Assembly (NCBI RefSeq): GCF_030123105.1 | Contig: NZ_CP126095.1 | Span: 4,712,001-4,776,000 of the forward strand | Reading direction: 5' to 3' | Length of the DNA: 64,000 bases | Source of the DNA: Paenibacillus sp. G2S3 | GTDB lineage: Bacteria > Bacillota > Bacilli > Paenibacillales > Paenibacillaceae | Shown here: positions 1 to 9,230 of the stretch, in pieces | Numbering within the stretch: the first letter of the stretch is position 1 | Layout: every line of letters starts with the position of its first letter | Translations under genes and position numbers: made by a program | The notes under the pieces: generated by a model | What the model saw: the letters and a program-made list of their open reading frames with translations, nothing else | Told to the model about the DNA's origin: nothing | The model's database searches: none

Positions 1-795
1 ATAAGCACCGAAGATCCAAGAAGGATCGCCCATCCAAGTGTTCATCGATGTCTTAAAGCCGATACTGAGCGGAGTTACCTTATCTGGTGCCAAGCCATCA
101 GGGTTCTGATTCTTGAATGCATCCATAACCTTTTCCAGCTCATCAATCGTTTTAGGTGCTTGCATATTTAGCTTGTCCAGCCAATCTTGGCGGATCCAGA
201 GAATGTAATCATGGTTGTACGCGTAATCGAGTACAGGAAGACCCATTTTTTTGCCATCGCGGCTGTATTGGTTCCATACGTTAGGATCCTGTGCCATAGC
301 TTCTTTCCAAGTCGCTGAGGCGTATTTATCAAACAGCGTTCCCACTTCAGCGTACATACCGGAATCGATCAAATCCTGAGCAATCGTGCTATCACCTGTA
401 CCGATGGTTACAACTTCAGGCATTTCCTGACCTGATGACATCGACAGGCGTAGCTTGGTTCCAAAAGCACCATTCGTATCTGTGATGGACCAAAGTGATT
501 TAATATTGATGCCGAACTTTTCTTTTGTCCACTTCGTAGCTACGTTATTCTCAATGCTCTCCCCGTTCTTGAATTTAAGCTCAGGGTCAACACCCCATAC
601 CGTTGTAATGGTTACCTCAGGATCATATTTATCCTTGTAGGCGTTTTCAGAATTAGATGTTGTATTGGTAGTCGTATCACCGGCAGTATTCTTTCCATCA
701 GCAGCATTATTGCCCGAACAACCTGCTAGACTCCCTACTAAAAGCATACTCATACACAGGAGCGGTAGCCATCTCTTTCTCTTCATCGCGCTCAT
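1..795 (-). CDS. ABC transporter extracellular solute-binding lipoprotein (C-terminus beyond window)
   Basis: Open frame running off the left edge. The start is an ATG preceded by AAGGGGG at good spacing; a second in-frame ATG lies three codons in. The N-terminus has basic residues (KRKR), a hydrophobic stretch and a lipobox ending LAGC, so it should be a lipid-anchored surface protein. An Asn/Thr/Asp-rich linker follows, then family-1 solute-binding features such as WGVDPELK and DLIDSGMYAEV. Members of this LipO/YtcQ-like group bind oligosaccharides or similar solutes for ABC importers whose permeases usually sit beside them, here presumably beyond the edge. It lies just downstream of a YesM/YesN-type kinase and regulator, the usual arrangement for sensing and importing a carbohydrate. 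The substrate cannot be read from sequence. Confidence 0.88.
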   Translation of the reverse strand, partial: MSAMKRKRWLPLLCMSMLLVGSLAGCSGNNAADGKNTAGDTTTNTTSNSENAYKDKYDPEVTITTVWGVDPELKFKNGESIENNVATKWTKEKFGINIKSLWSITDTNGAFGTKLRLSMSSGQEMPEVVTIGTGDSTIAQDLIDSGMYAEVGTLFDKYASATWKEAMAQDPNVWNQYSRDGKKMGLPVLDYAYNHDYILWIRQDWLDKLNMQAPKTIDELEKVMDAFKNQNPDGLAPDKVTPLSIGFKTSMNTWMGDPSWIFGAY

Positions 796-904
796 TTTGT
801 TCCCCCTTAGATTCCTTAAGTGTTGGTTATGACTTAATTATAGGGAACAGAAATGATGTCGAATACGTCATTTAAACAAGGTTTCTGCACCTTTCTCAAC
901 CTCT

Positions 905-2548
905 CTATCCGTCACGAAACTCATTTGGTGTCATATTGTAATGCTTTTTGAACATTTTGCTGAAATATTGCGGATTCTGATATCCAAGTTCGGTCGTGAT
1001 TTCATAGATTTTTTTATTGGTATTCTTAAGTAGATAAAGTGCACGTTCCATCCGCATGCGGATAATATAGTCTCCGAGCCCTTCTCCTGTCTCTGCCTTA
1101 TATATTTTAGATAAGTATACGGGGTGCAGATACACATGATCCGCTATCGTCTTGACCGACAGATCATGCCCAGAATGGTTTCCTACCAGCTCATGTACCT
1201 GCTTTATAATGTAACTTTTCGTGTTCTGATCACTTTCTGATAGTTCCTTCTGCAGCTTGTTTAACATATCAAAAGCCCAATCCTTCAGCTTGTCAAAAGA
1301 AACAATAATGCTCTGTGTCAGCATCGGATCGAACGCATATTGGTCGATTTGCGAGATGAACTGCCCCCCTTTGTGGGCAATGTACATAAACGCATTAGTA
1401 ATGGACAGAAAGACCTCATACAGATGCTCACTTGAAAAGCGTGCCTTCTCCATATCTTGGAACACATCAGCAATCTTCTGACGGGCTGTATCCCATTGCT
1501 TAGATTCCAGCAAATGAATGAGCGTTGGCGGACGATAAAGGCTTTCGAGCGATTTGATGCTCATCATCTCCTGAAGATGACGATCCCCCAGATAAAGTAC
1601 CGAGCCTGTTTCATTATGTGTTGTCAAATACATTGAACTTAAGCCACTTCGATAGGCAGCCGTCATCCCCTCGGGGAAAGCAAACCACTCCGTTACAATT
1701 AGCGATATCTCACCCTTCAGGTAATTACTCACACTAATTCTAAAGTTAGCTATCGCTGACTTAAGGATTAGTTGTCTCGCAGCATCGTAATTATTCGACT
1801 TCTCTAACTCCCGCTGGATGACAGGCTTCAGTTCCACAAGCAAAATTAAACAATCATGGGGTGCTTTGCAGAACCAGACATGGAACTGCTCCTTGAAGAG
1901 CTCCTCGGCAATATTGCCGATGGCATATTCCATTAAGGAGACGGAATGATGATCCATTGCCGCATAATGCTTACCCAGCTGAATCAATAACATCGCCGCT
2001 TCAACGTCTGATTCGAAAGAGATTTCATATTCTTTAAGCTTTAATGCAAGTGTCCGCTCAGACAGCACTCTACCAAGCAGTAATTCATGCATCAAGTTAG
2101 CCCGTAAGACACTGTAATCGGCTTTGCGATTATAGAGTAGCAAATGATATTTATCATGTGCCTCCCATTCGTCTTTTAAGGACTCAATCGCTCCGGAGAT
2201 ACTTTTGATAAACTCCTCATCACTTACTGGCTTCAAAATATAATCAAAGGCCTGTAGCTGAATCGCCTTCTTAGCGTACTGAAAATCAGAATAACCTGTC
2301 AGCAGAATCGACCGGATATCCGGCCATCTCTCGCTCACCGTTTCAATTAATTGCAAACCGGACATCCCCGGCATCGAAATATCAGTAACCATGATATCTA
2401 TGTCCTGCTGCTCCAATATTTCCAGCGCCTCGGCACCTGATGCCGCCTGATGCACCTGTTTTACACCAATCTCATCCCACGGAATAGTGCGGGCCAGACT
2501 TTCCGTTACATAAGGCTCATCATCCACTAACAATATCTCTATCATCAT
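905..2548 (-). CDS. YesN-type response regulator with AraC DNA-binding domain
   Basis: A 547-residue two-component regulator. Residues 1-120 are a receiver domain with the acidic pocket (VDDE), a phosphate-accepting Asp near residue 56 (VTDISMPG) and the conserved Lys in YILKPVS. A long helical middle region leads to two AraC-type helix-turn-helix motifs at the C-terminus (SVKTIADHVYLHPVYLSKIYK and ITTELGYQNPQYFSKMFK). It follows the YesM-type kinase gene by 8 bases, so the two are surely co-transcribed, and it precedes the solute-binding protein gene it probably activates. AGGAGGG precedes two tandem ATG codons; either may be used. Family knowledge: such regulators activate adjacent carbohydrate ABC transporters. 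The target promoter was not identified. Confidence 0.9.
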   Translation of the reverse strand: MMIEILLVDDEPYVTESLARTIPWDEIGVKQVHQAASGAEALEILEQQDIDIMVTDISMPGMSGLQLIETVSERWPDIRSILLTGYSDFQYAKKAIQLQAFDYILKPVSDEEFIKSISGAIESLKDEWEAHDKYHLLLYNRKADYSVLRANLMHELLLGRVLSERTLALKLKEYEISFESDVEAAMLLIQLGKHYAAMDHHSVSLMEYAIGNIAEELFKEQFHVWFCKAPHDCLILLVELKPVIQRELEKSNNYDAARQLILKSAIANFRISVSNYLKGEISLIVTEWFAFPEGMTAAYRSGLSSMYLTTHNETGSVLYLGDRHLQEMMSIKSLESLYRPPTLIHLLESKQWDTARQKIADVFQDMEKARFSSEHLYEVFLSITNAFMYIAHKGGQFISQIDQYAFDPMLTQSIIVSFDKLKDWAFDMLNKLQKELSESDQNTKSYIIKQVHELVGNHSGHDLSVKTIADHVYLHPVYLSKIYKAETGEGLGDYIIRMRMERALYLLKNTNKKIYEITTELGYQNPQYFSKMFKKHYNMTPNEFRDG

Positions 2549-2556
2549 ATTCCCTC

Positions 2557-4308
2557 CTAGATGTCATCTATATTATTGTCAGTTAGCGGTAACAACCACT
2601 GAAGTTTAACCTGTAATCCTCCGAGTGGTGAAGGTGAAATAGTCAATCCTGCATCCTCACCAAAACGCAGCCGCATTCTCTGATGCACATTCCAAAGCCC
2701 GCAGCCCATTTCTTCATCCATCGCTTTGCCTAGCTTATTTTCCAATACGGTAATTTCCTCTGGAGTCATGCCTTTACCGTCATCCTCAACCGTTAATGTC
2801 ATAACTCTTCCATTGCAAGAGCCCGTAATTCGCACCAGCCCCTCTTTAGAGACAGGCTCAATCCCATGGATAACCGCATTCTCAACCAAAGGTTGAAGAA
2901 CCAGCGGTGGAAGATCTCTTTTTCGCATTTGTGGCGGGATATGAACTTCATACTGAAGTCTGCTCATCCTCATTTTTTGGATTTCCAGATAGTGAGTCAC
3001 AAACTCCGTTTCTTCGGATAAAGCGACAAGATCACGTTCTTGGCGGGTCGTATATCTGTAATAACGGGATAAATTATGCGACATACCGACGACAGCACCC
3101 ATATTATCGAGCTTCGCCATACTCGTAATAAATGAGAAGCAATTATAGAAGAAATGCGGATTGATCTGGGATTGAAGCTGCTTTAATCTGGCTTCTCGAA
3201 CATGAATTTTTTCCATTAACACATTCTCGATCAGCTGCTGAATCTGTTCTACCATGCTGTTAAACCGTCCAGATAGGAAGCTGAACTCATTCTTACCTTT
3301 GATCTCCACCCGTGTAGAGTAATCTCCTTGCTTCAGCCTCTGAAAGCCTCCAACCAATAATCTAACGGGGACCTGCACCTGAACATATAGTAGATAGGCT
3401 ACGAGACAGCTCATTAATAACAATGCACCAATAGCAAAATAAAATAAGCGATTAGAGGTCTGAATCGGATGCAGGATTTCTGATAGCGGCATATAGTCGA
3501 TTAAATACCAGCCCATTTTATCGGAATAAACTATGTTTACACTGTAGGACTCGCCATTAATGTTCACTGTACGATTCTCGCTCTGCTTCAGCTGGTTTTG
3601 CTCCAGCTTTTCTATCAGTTCTTTAGCTAGTAGCTTGTCGGCACTGCGGTTAAAGATAAGTCCAGTTCCCTGCTTATAATAAAAAGGATCTCTCCTGCCA
3701 TCACTTTTGAATTTATCCAACATATCTTCGATGTTTCGGCTGTCGAACTCCACCTTCATAATTGTATTGACCTTTTCAGGAGTGAACTCTGACATAAAGG
3801 GTGTAAAAGAAAACCAAGAGAACACAAAATGGTCGCCATCCTGCTCAACGATCTTTTCCACATGCCAGCCTGATTTTGCTTCCCGCTTGAGATCCTCATC
3901 CGAATACGGTATAGCATCATTCTCTGACACCATTCGGTGGATGGACGGTGAATATAGATACAACTTACTCTTCCAGTTGGAGGAGCTTTCCTGAATACTG
4001 ATTTTGGTCTGAATCCGCTTGATCAGGTTTATCGCATCCAGGTTCAAATATGTTCCCTTCAAATAAGTATCCTTTAAGCTCAAAATATCAGGATCATGAA
4101 TGAGCAGGATCGGCCAGGAGGACAACAGCTCCATATTGCTCTCTACTTGATTCTGAAAGAAACTGAGCTGATTGCTGTTCGAAGTATTTAACTCCGTACG
4201 TAGCACATCCGTGGTCGTTTTGTTGGAATAGAAGTAAAGGATCGTAATAGGAATCAGCATGATGACCATAATACTCACGATTTTAGTAAATAAATTATAT
4301 CTATACAC
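2557..4308 (-). CDS. YesM-type sensor histidine kinase
   Basis: A 583-residue membrane kinase. There is a transmembrane segment near residues 10-28, an extracellular sensor of about 260 residues, a second transmembrane segment near 290-310, and a HAMP linker (PVRLLVGGFQRLKQGDYSTRVEIKGKNEF). The catalytic part has the His_kinase motif SQINPHFFYNC, where the His is the expected phosphorylation site, and an HATPase domain with the N box LVENAVIHGIEP and the glycine-rich VEDDGKGM. GAAGG lies 7 bases before the ATG. It heads an operon with the YesN-type regulator and, further down, the solute-binding lipoprotein. The extracellular ligand is unknown; context favours a sugar. Confidence 0.9.
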   Translation of the reverse strand: MYRYNLFTKIVSIMVIMLIPITILYFYSNKTTTDVLRTELNTSNSNQLSFFQNQVESNMELLSSWPILLIHDPDILSLKDTYLKGTYLNLDAINLIKRIQTKISIQESSSNWKSKLYLYSPSIHRMVSENDAIPYSDEDLKREAKSGWHVEKIVEQDGDHFVFSWFSFTPFMSEFTPEKVNTIMKVEFDSRNIEDMLDKFKSDGRRDPFYYKQGTGLIFNRSADKLLAKELIEKLEQNQLKQSENRTVNINGESYSVNIVYSDKMGWYLIDYMPLSEILHPIQTSNRLFYFAIGALLLMSCLVAYLLYVQVQVPVRLLVGGFQRLKQGDYSTRVEIKGKNEFSFLSGRFNSMVEQIQQLIENVLMEKIHVREARLKQLQSQINPHFFYNCFSFITSMAKLDNMGAVVGMSHNLSRYYRYTTRQERDLVALSEETEFVTHYLEIQKMRMSRLQYEVHIPPQMRKRDLPPLVLQPLVENAVIHGIEPVSKEGLVRITGSCNGRVMTLTVEDDGKGMTPEEITVLENKLGKAMDEEMGCGLWNVHQRMRLRFGEDAGLTISPSPLGGLQVKLQWLLPLTDNNIDDI

Positions 4309-4530
4309 TTACCTTCACACTCCGACTTAAATGTCATAGCCTCTATTGTACAAATAATCTTCCTTAACGCATAGATCAATTTCCCCCTGCAAAATGAGGT
4401 AGAAAGGTTGGGTCCAGTTCATGCGTTGTTATCGCCCATCTCTATTGTAAAGGCTTAAATTATTACGCTATATGCTACGTACGAAACATTTCTGCAGTTT
4501 TTGCAGTCGAATGTAATATAGTGACATACA

Positions 4531-4576
4531 AAAAGGGATGATCTGAAAGCCTATAGGCATTCCAGTCATCCCTTTA
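4531..4576 (-). terminator. Rho-independent terminator of the DMT permease gene
   Basis: Stem AAGGGATGA paired with TCATCCCTT around an imperfect inner stem. Read on the minus strand it is followed by TTTTTGT. It lies just past the permease stop codon. The rest of the 285-base spacer up to the YesM-type kinase start shows nothing I can name. Confidence 0.8.
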
Positions 4577-4593
4577 TACTTTATTTAGTCTGT

Positions 4594-5553
4594 TCAGAGC
4601 GTTTGTGGTTTGGATTGTTGACTCGATATGAAAAATAAAGCGATCCAGATCAACGCGAACCCGATAATTTGTGGTAGGGTGACGAGCTGCTGGAATACGA
4701 TCCAGTTAATAATTACTCCCGTCATTGGAAAGCTTAGTTCTGCTAAAGTAGCGAAGGACGCCTTGGTAGTACTGAGTCCTTTGTAATACATTAGCATACT
4801 GAGTAGTCCTGGTAGCAAAGCCTGCAGCAACAAATTAATAGCTATGGCAGCAGAGGCCCCAAATCCGCCATTTATCTGCCAAGGAGCTCCTTCTAATGTA
4901 GTGATAACGAAGAGCAAAGGCAGTGCTAATATAAATCGTAAGGAAGTCACTGTCTCATATTTCATAGACCCAAGCAGATAACGACCCATTACTGTCGATC
5001 CACCCCACAGCGCGGCAGCTCCTAAAGCCATCAGACTGCTCACGCCAATAAAGTTGTTCACATGTCCGAATGGAATACTCCAGCCAAAGGTCAACAGGTA
5101 GGTTCCTACCAGTGCCACAATAATGAGGATTCCGAAATTTTTAGGCAGTCGTTCTTTAAGAATTAAGGCTGCAAGACCGATAGCGAATATCGGCTGAAGC
5201 TTTTGCAGCAATAGCACTGCATTCAAATCCCCACTGGAAAGAGCCATTGTAAATAGGATGGTTGCCCCGGCAGAACCTCCCCATGATACAATTAACAGGG
5301 CACCTATTTGGCGTAGACCGACGCCTTTAAGCTCGGCACGGTGACGCCATAGAACCGGTGAAGCCGCCAAGAAGAGTACAACATGCTCCAAAAGAACAAT
5401 TTGCGACGAGGTCAACGATTTTAAAAGGATAATACGAAAGAGCGGATCAACGCCCCATAGTGCTGCACCGAACACAACGAGCCAAAACCCACTGCGTAGG
5501 GGCGACGTTCTGCTGATCTTTTTTGCTGATGATGAAGCTGTTACATTACTCAT
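4594..5553 (-). CDS. DMT/EamA-family permease under FMN riboswitch control; candidate flavin transporter
   Basis: A 319-residue integral membrane protein with about ten hydrophobic segments in two EamA halves. The first half contains LWGVDPLFR and LLLQKLQPIFAIGLAALILKE; the second contains ALGAAALWGGSTVMGRYLL and LAELSFPMTGVIINWIVF. DMT permeases move very diverse small molecules, so the fold alone gives no substrate. The leader does: an FMN riboswitch and a terminator lie directly upstream. Family knowledge: FMN riboswitches control riboflavin synthesis and uptake genes, and some flavin transporters (RibN, ImpX) are DMT proteins. I therefore infer riboflavin or another flavin as substrate. 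It is monocistronic, with its own terminator. The alternative is export of a flavin-related compound. Confidence 0.85.
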   Translation of the reverse strand: MSNVTASSSAKKISRTSPLRSGFWLVVFGAALWGVDPLFRIILLKSLTSSQIVLLEHVVLFLAASPVLWRHRAELKGVGLRQIGALLIVSWGGSAGATILFTMALSSGDLNAVLLLQKLQPIFAIGLAALILKERLPKNFGILIIVALVGTYLLTFGWSIPFGHVNNFIGVSSLMALGAAALWGGSTVMGRYLLGSMKYETVTSLRFILALPLLFVITTLEGAPWQINGGFGASAAIAINLLLQALLPGLLSMLMYYKGLSTTKASFATLAELSFPMTGVIINWIVFQQLVTLPQIIGFALIWIALFFISSQQSKPQTL

Positions 5554-5594
5554 AATTCCATTCTCCTTGTCGATACAAACCCTCGATAAGAGAC

Positions 5595-5633
5595 CAAAAA
5601 CCCCCGAATCACCATAAAAGGTAGACTCGGGGG
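5595..5633 (-). terminator. Terminator in the FMN riboswitch expression platform
   Basis: On the minus strand a CCCCCGAGTCTACC arm pairs with GGTGATTCGGGGG over a TTTTAT loop and is followed by TTTTTGG. It lies between the aptamer and the permease start, so ligand binding probably causes premature termination. Confidence 0.85.
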
Positions 5634-5682
5634 CATTCTCAATAAAGACGTACAGGATAGACTCCTAGCGCCTTTATCTTAT

Positions 5683-5825
5683 GATCCTCTCCCATCCGGA
5701 CTTTACCGTCGGCTCTGGATTCACACCAGATCAGTCACTTCTCTGCAAGCAGAACAAGTGAGTCGCGGGCTCAGTTCGCTTTGAACATTACCGCCGGTTG
5801 GGAATTTCACCCTACCCCGAGAATC
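5683..5825 (-). ncRNA. FMN riboswitch (RFN element)
   Basis: The minus strand carries the conserved RFN blocks in order: CTCGGGGTAGGGTGAAATTC, CCGGCGGT, the AGCCCGCGA segment, then TGGTGTGAATCC, GCCGACGGTAAAGTCCGGAT and GGGAGAGGATC. The first and last blocks pair to close the multi-branched aptamer. An intrinsic terminator follows about 50 bases downstream, so this is a transcription-attenuation switch that shuts the permease gene off when FMN is plentiful. Confidence 0.95.
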
Positions 5826-5980
5826 TTGTATTCCGTTGTTTTTTTCACAATCTCAGAATAAACCTCTTCTTGCCATTCGTCCAGTACTTTATGAAAATAT
5901 ACATAAAATTTTCATGTATTACAGCTTTTTTATTACATATTTTTTCGTTATTGTTCTACTACTCCATCCAAAAAAGTCTG

Positions 5981-5986
5981 TATAAT
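5981..5986 (+). promoter_or_regulatory. Possible -10 element for the PstS-like gene
   Basis: A perfect TATAAT sits about 50 bases before the start codon. No good -35 hexamer lies at 16-18 bases upstream, so this is only a candidate. The surrounding region is AT-rich. Confidence 0.35.
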
Positions 5987-6037
5987 GAAATTATGTTTAT
6001 TTTTCCATAGTTTAGAAATTTTTCTGAGGAGGTTGTT

Positions 6038-7228
6038 ATGAAAGAATCATTTTGGATGAAGGAGTCATTCTGGACGAAGTTATTGTTCTCCTTTTTTGCT
6101 GTCGGAGTAATAGCTTTTTTAGGATTCATAGGTTCGATAATTACCGCGCTTTTCGGAGGGCTTATGTTTTATACTCCACTTGTGGCAATTTTATCTGTTG
6201 TGATAGCCATTTATGTTGTACTCCTTATATTTAATGTGTTGTCCCGAAAAACAAGCAATATTATATTGTTATCCATCCTTGGACTTAGTGTGCTCGTAAC
6301 CGCAGGATATGAGATCAAGCAAGCCTATATCAACAGCATTGCCACGGTCGATGATCGAGAGGTTAATCTGGTACAATACGAACCTTTTGCTGAGAATACC
6401 AAAGCAGTGAATCTGGACCAACCATCTACCTATCGTATCAATAGTGACCCACCAAAATTGGATGGCGCAACCGCACTATATCCACTATATTCAGCCTTTG
6501 TGCAATCTGTTTATCCTGTGGGTAATTATAAACCATATGATTTTCAAATCGGCCAAGTGATTTGCAGCAGCACACCCGAAGCTTACAAAAGACTAATTGA
6601 AGGCGAGACGGATATTATTTTTGTAGCTGCTCCTTCACTTGCACAGCAGAAACATGCGAAGCGAAAAGGTGTCGAGCTGAAGCTTACCCCCGTCGGTCGT
6701 GAGGCTTTCGTATTTTTTGTAAATAAAAGAAACGACGTAACCGGACTTTCCACCGCTCAGCTTAAAGATATCTACGCAGGTAAGATTACCAATTGGAAAG
6801 ATGTAGGGGGAGCTAATAACCACATTCGTGCTTTTCAACGGCCAGAGGATAGTGGGAGCCAGACGATGCTGCAAAAGTTTATGGGAGACACTACACTCAT
6901 GACCCCACCTAAGGAAGACGTGGCGGATATTATGAGCGGAATCATTAAACAAACCTCCAACTACCGCAATTATAAAAATGCGCTCGGTTACAGCTTCTTA
7001 TTTTACGCCTCAGAAATGAATCAAAGTGGGGAAATCGCATTACTAGCCATCGATGGTGTAAAGCCTGACAAGGAGAGCATTCGCAGTGGACAGTACCCTT
7101 TGGCTACAGAATTTTATGCTGTGACAGCTGGAAGCGACAATCCAAATATTCAACCCTTTCTAGATTGGATGCAATCTGCTGAGGGTCAGGAATTGGTAGA
7201 GAAAACCGGTTACACTTCTTTGAAATAG
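6038..7228 (+). CDS. Membrane-anchored PstS-like substrate-binding protein
   Basis: A 396-residue protein. GAGGAGG lies 5 bases before the ATG. Residues 1-95 hold three hydrophobic segments (near 15-38, 43-65 and 75-92) in place of a normal secretion signal. From about residue 135 it resembles phosphate-type periplasmic binding proteins: LDGATALYPLYSAFVQ, GETDIIFVAAPS, LKDIYAGKITNWKDVGG and FQRPEDSGSQTML. These match the PstS pattern in which backbone and Ser/Thr groups hold an oxyanion. No pst permease genes are adjacent, so it may act as a sensor or scavenger rather than as part of an importer. The first six residues (MKESFW) are repeated exactly as residues 7-12, an in-frame duplication. 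The ligand is inferred from family resemblance only. Confidence 0.8.
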   Translation: MKESFWMKESFWTKLLFSFFAVGVIAFLGFIGSIITALFGGLMFYTPLVAILSVVIAIYVVLLIFNVLSRKTSNIILLSILGLSVLVTAGYEIKQAYINSIATVDDREVNLVQYEPFAENTKAVNLDQPSTYRINSDPPKLDGATALYPLYSAFVQSVYPVGNYKPYDFQIGQVICSSTPEAYKRLIEGETDIIFVAAPSLAQQKHAKRKGVELKLTPVGREAFVFFVNKRNDVTGLSTAQLKDIYAGKITNWKDVGGANNHIRAFQRPEDSGSQTMLQKFMGDTTLMTPPKEDVADIMSGIIKQTSNYRNYKNALGYSFLFYASEMNQSGEIALLAIDGVKPDKESIRSGQYPLATEFYAVTAGSDNPNIQPFLDWMQSAEGQELVEKTGYTSLK

Positions 7229-7478
7229 GCTTAGTTACTTCCATGTTGATTTATGTTCAAAAAAAGGGGAGCTACGTCCCCGAAGTTACTTTCTACTTTA
7301 ATTTCGACTCAAACACAAGAAGTATAGGGTATGCAACCATTAATAAGAGGGTGAAATAAATTGACTTCTCAAATATATCTCGAAATTTCATCGACGTTTT
7401 ATTCTCATATACCTTGTGTTATCTAAGTAATTCTTTTTTATTTGCGAAGAAACTAAATGCCTTCCATGAGGAAGTCTA

Positions 7479-7527
7479 AAGTGTCAGCAACACTCCTAGA
7501 TGAGTGCAGCTGACACTTTTCTTTTTA
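7479..7527 (+). terminator. Terminator in the 7.23-7.68 kb spacer
   Basis: AAGTGTCAGC pairs with GCTGACACTT, with an inner CACTC/GAGTG stem, followed by TTCTTTTT. It lies about 250 bases past the PstS-like stop. A smaller GGGGA/TCCCC hairpin without a T-run lies at 7265-7283. The rest of this 448-base spacer shows no coding potential. Confidence 0.65.
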
Positions 7528-7676
7528 TCCAGAGAAATTTTTCCTTTTTTTCTTTAGTGGAGCGCAACTTTTGGAAACTATTGTCGTTTAAGATTTATAT
7601 AAGCCGTAAACGGCATCAAAGGAAGAAAAAGTAAGAATTGCTAGAAACCAAGAAACGGGGATGGTAGGGATTGCAG

Positions 7677-9179
7677 ATGAAGAAGTTTGGTTTTTTGGCG
7701 CTACTGCTGCTTTTGTTGGTGCTAGTTCATCCAGGAACTGGTTATGCCGGCTCTGCAGAAACACACATCAATTTAGATGGCAATGATCTTAAGATTTCAA
7801 AAGAAGCACAGGTTCAAATTGTAAATGGAAGTGTGATGGTTCCACTTCGCCTCGTTACGGAACAGCTTGGTTATACCGTAAAATGGGATAATATGACCAA
7901 GACTGCAACCATTGAGCAAAAGGGAACGACATTAAAACTTATCGTGAATAATGCGATGGCAGAGGCTTCAGGGAAACAGGTAAAACTGGACAACCCTCCT
8001 TTTCTCAGTGGCAACACGACCCTCGTCCCTTTAAGATTCGTTGGAGAACAGACAGGAACTACAGTCGGTTGGGATAATGTGACCAAAACGGTATATTTAA
8101 CTTCTCCAGCACCAGAGATTGGCGGAAGCGATCCGGAAATTACAGCTCCAGACACAACTGTACCTGCCCCCTCTGATAATGGATCCAATGGTAACACAAC
8201 AACTGATCGAAACACCTCGACGGCAGCAGTCACAAATCTTAGCTTCGTTGATAACAAGCTGATCATCGCGGTGAATGGCAGTGTAACACCTAACGTATTC
8301 ACTATGACAGACAAAGACCGGATTGTCGTAGATTTACCAAACACCAGCTTTGGCGACAGCTTTCATCAGAACCTTTCAGTCGGAAAAAACCAAAGTGGAC
8401 AGTTGACAATTACAGAATATCCTAACGTCTCAACCATTCGTTATTCATTATTCAGTAGTTCTCCATCTACGATCCGGATCGTCATTGACCTGAACAGCGC
8501 GAATAACTACAGTGTGACGAATGCTAACGATGGACTTATTATATTGGATCTAAATGGGACAAGCACAAGCACCACGCCGCCTGCAACCACTGCACCTGAA
8601 GTGCCAGTCACAACGCCTCCACCTTCTACCGGCAACACAGACAAGAAGATAATCGTTATTGATGCAGGGCATGGTGGGAAAGATCCTGGAACTGGAAGTA
8701 ACCGCAAAGAGAAGGATTTCACCTTGCCAACAGCACTAAAAATTGCAGAATTACTAAAGAAAGAGCCAAATATCGAGGTTGTGCTCACTCGAAGTGATGA
8801 TACATACCCGACTCTACAGGACAGATCTAACCTCGCCAATAAAGTAAAAGCAGATCTGTTCATCTCCGTTCATGCCAATAGCATCCCGGAGGGCAGTAAG
8901 AGCAATCCTAGTGGCACAGAGACCTATTACACACGCGCTGATAGTTTATTATTCGCACAAACCGTTCATAAATATCTTACAGCTGCTACAGGTCTTTCAG
9001 ACCGAGGAGTTCGTAAAGCAAACTATCATGTAACAAGAGAGACTAAAATGCCAGCCATTTTATTAGAATGTGGTTACTTAAGTAATACCAAGGACGAAGC
9101 ATTACTCTTCACGGTGGATGTACAGAATAGGATAGCCGAAGCAGTAGTTCTAGGAATTAAGGAATATTTAGGTCGATAG
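7677..9179 (+). CDS. N-acetylmuramoyl-L-alanine amidase (copper-amine-oxidase-like + AMIN + Amidase_3)
   Basis: A 500-residue secreted cell-wall hydrolase. I chose the ATG with GGTAGGGA six bases upstream; a TTG two codons earlier abuts that site. A signal peptide (KKFGFLALLLLLLVLV, cleavage near GYAGS) is followed by a copper-amine-oxidase-like N-terminal domain with the doubled VPLRxVxEQ motif (residues 25-140), a Pro/Thr/Asn linker, an AMIN domain (about 185-290) that should target septal peptidoglycan, a second Pro/Thr linker and a C-terminal Amidase_3 domain. Expected zinc and catalytic residues are present: His in DAGHGG (about 332), Glu in RKEKD (345), His in SVHAN (399) and Glu in LLECGYLSN (464). 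It cleaves the bond between N-acetylmuramic acid and L-alanine. It stands alone and converges on the VOC gene at a shared terminator. Confidence 0.93.
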   Translation: MKKFGFLALLLLLLVLVHPGTGYAGSAETHINLDGNDLKISKEAQVQIVNGSVMVPLRLVTEQLGYTVKWDNMTKTATIEQKGTTLKLIVNNAMAEASGKQVKLDNPPFLSGNTTLVPLRFVGEQTGTTVGWDNVTKTVYLTSPAPEIGGSDPEITAPDTTVPAPSDNGSNGNTTTDRNTSTAAVTNLSFVDNKLIIAVNGSVTPNVFTMTDKDRIVVDLPNTSFGDSFHQNLSVGKNQSGQLTITEYPNVSTIRYSLFSSSPSTIRIVIDLNSANNYSVTNANDGLIILDLNGTSTSTTPPATTAPEVPVTTPPPSTGNTDKKIIVIDAGHGGKDPGTGSNRKEKDFTLPTALKIAELLKKEPNIEVVLTRSDDTYPTLQDRSNLANKVKADLFISVHANSIPEGSKSNPSGTETYYTRADSLLFAQTVHKYLTAATGLSDRGVRKANYHVTRETKMPAILLECGYLSNTKDEALLFTVDVQNRIAEAVVLGIKEYLGR

Positions 9180-9180
9180 A

Positions 9181-9230
9181 AAAAAGGGGAGCCCTTAGCC
9201 ATTCTTGGCTGAGAAGCTCCCCTTTCTATT
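9181..9230. terminator. Bidirectional terminator between amidase and VOC genes
   Basis: AAGGGGAGC pairs with GCTCCCCTT over an inner AGCCA/TGGCT stem. Runs of A on the left and T on the right let it stop transcription from both sides. Confidence 0.8.

Noticed and set aside
5798..6010. A 70-codon plus-strand frame
   Set aside because: It starts inside the FMN riboswitch and runs through an AT-rich promoter region; no ribosome site and no recognisable protein pattern.
7265..7283. Terminator after the PstS-like gene
   Set aside because: The GGGGA/TCCCC hairpin is short and lacks a T-run; the stronger hairpin at 7479-7527 is listed instead.
7871..8344. Long minus-strand frames inside the amidase gene
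   Set aside because: Shadows of the amidase coding sequence, which has clear domains and a ribosome site.
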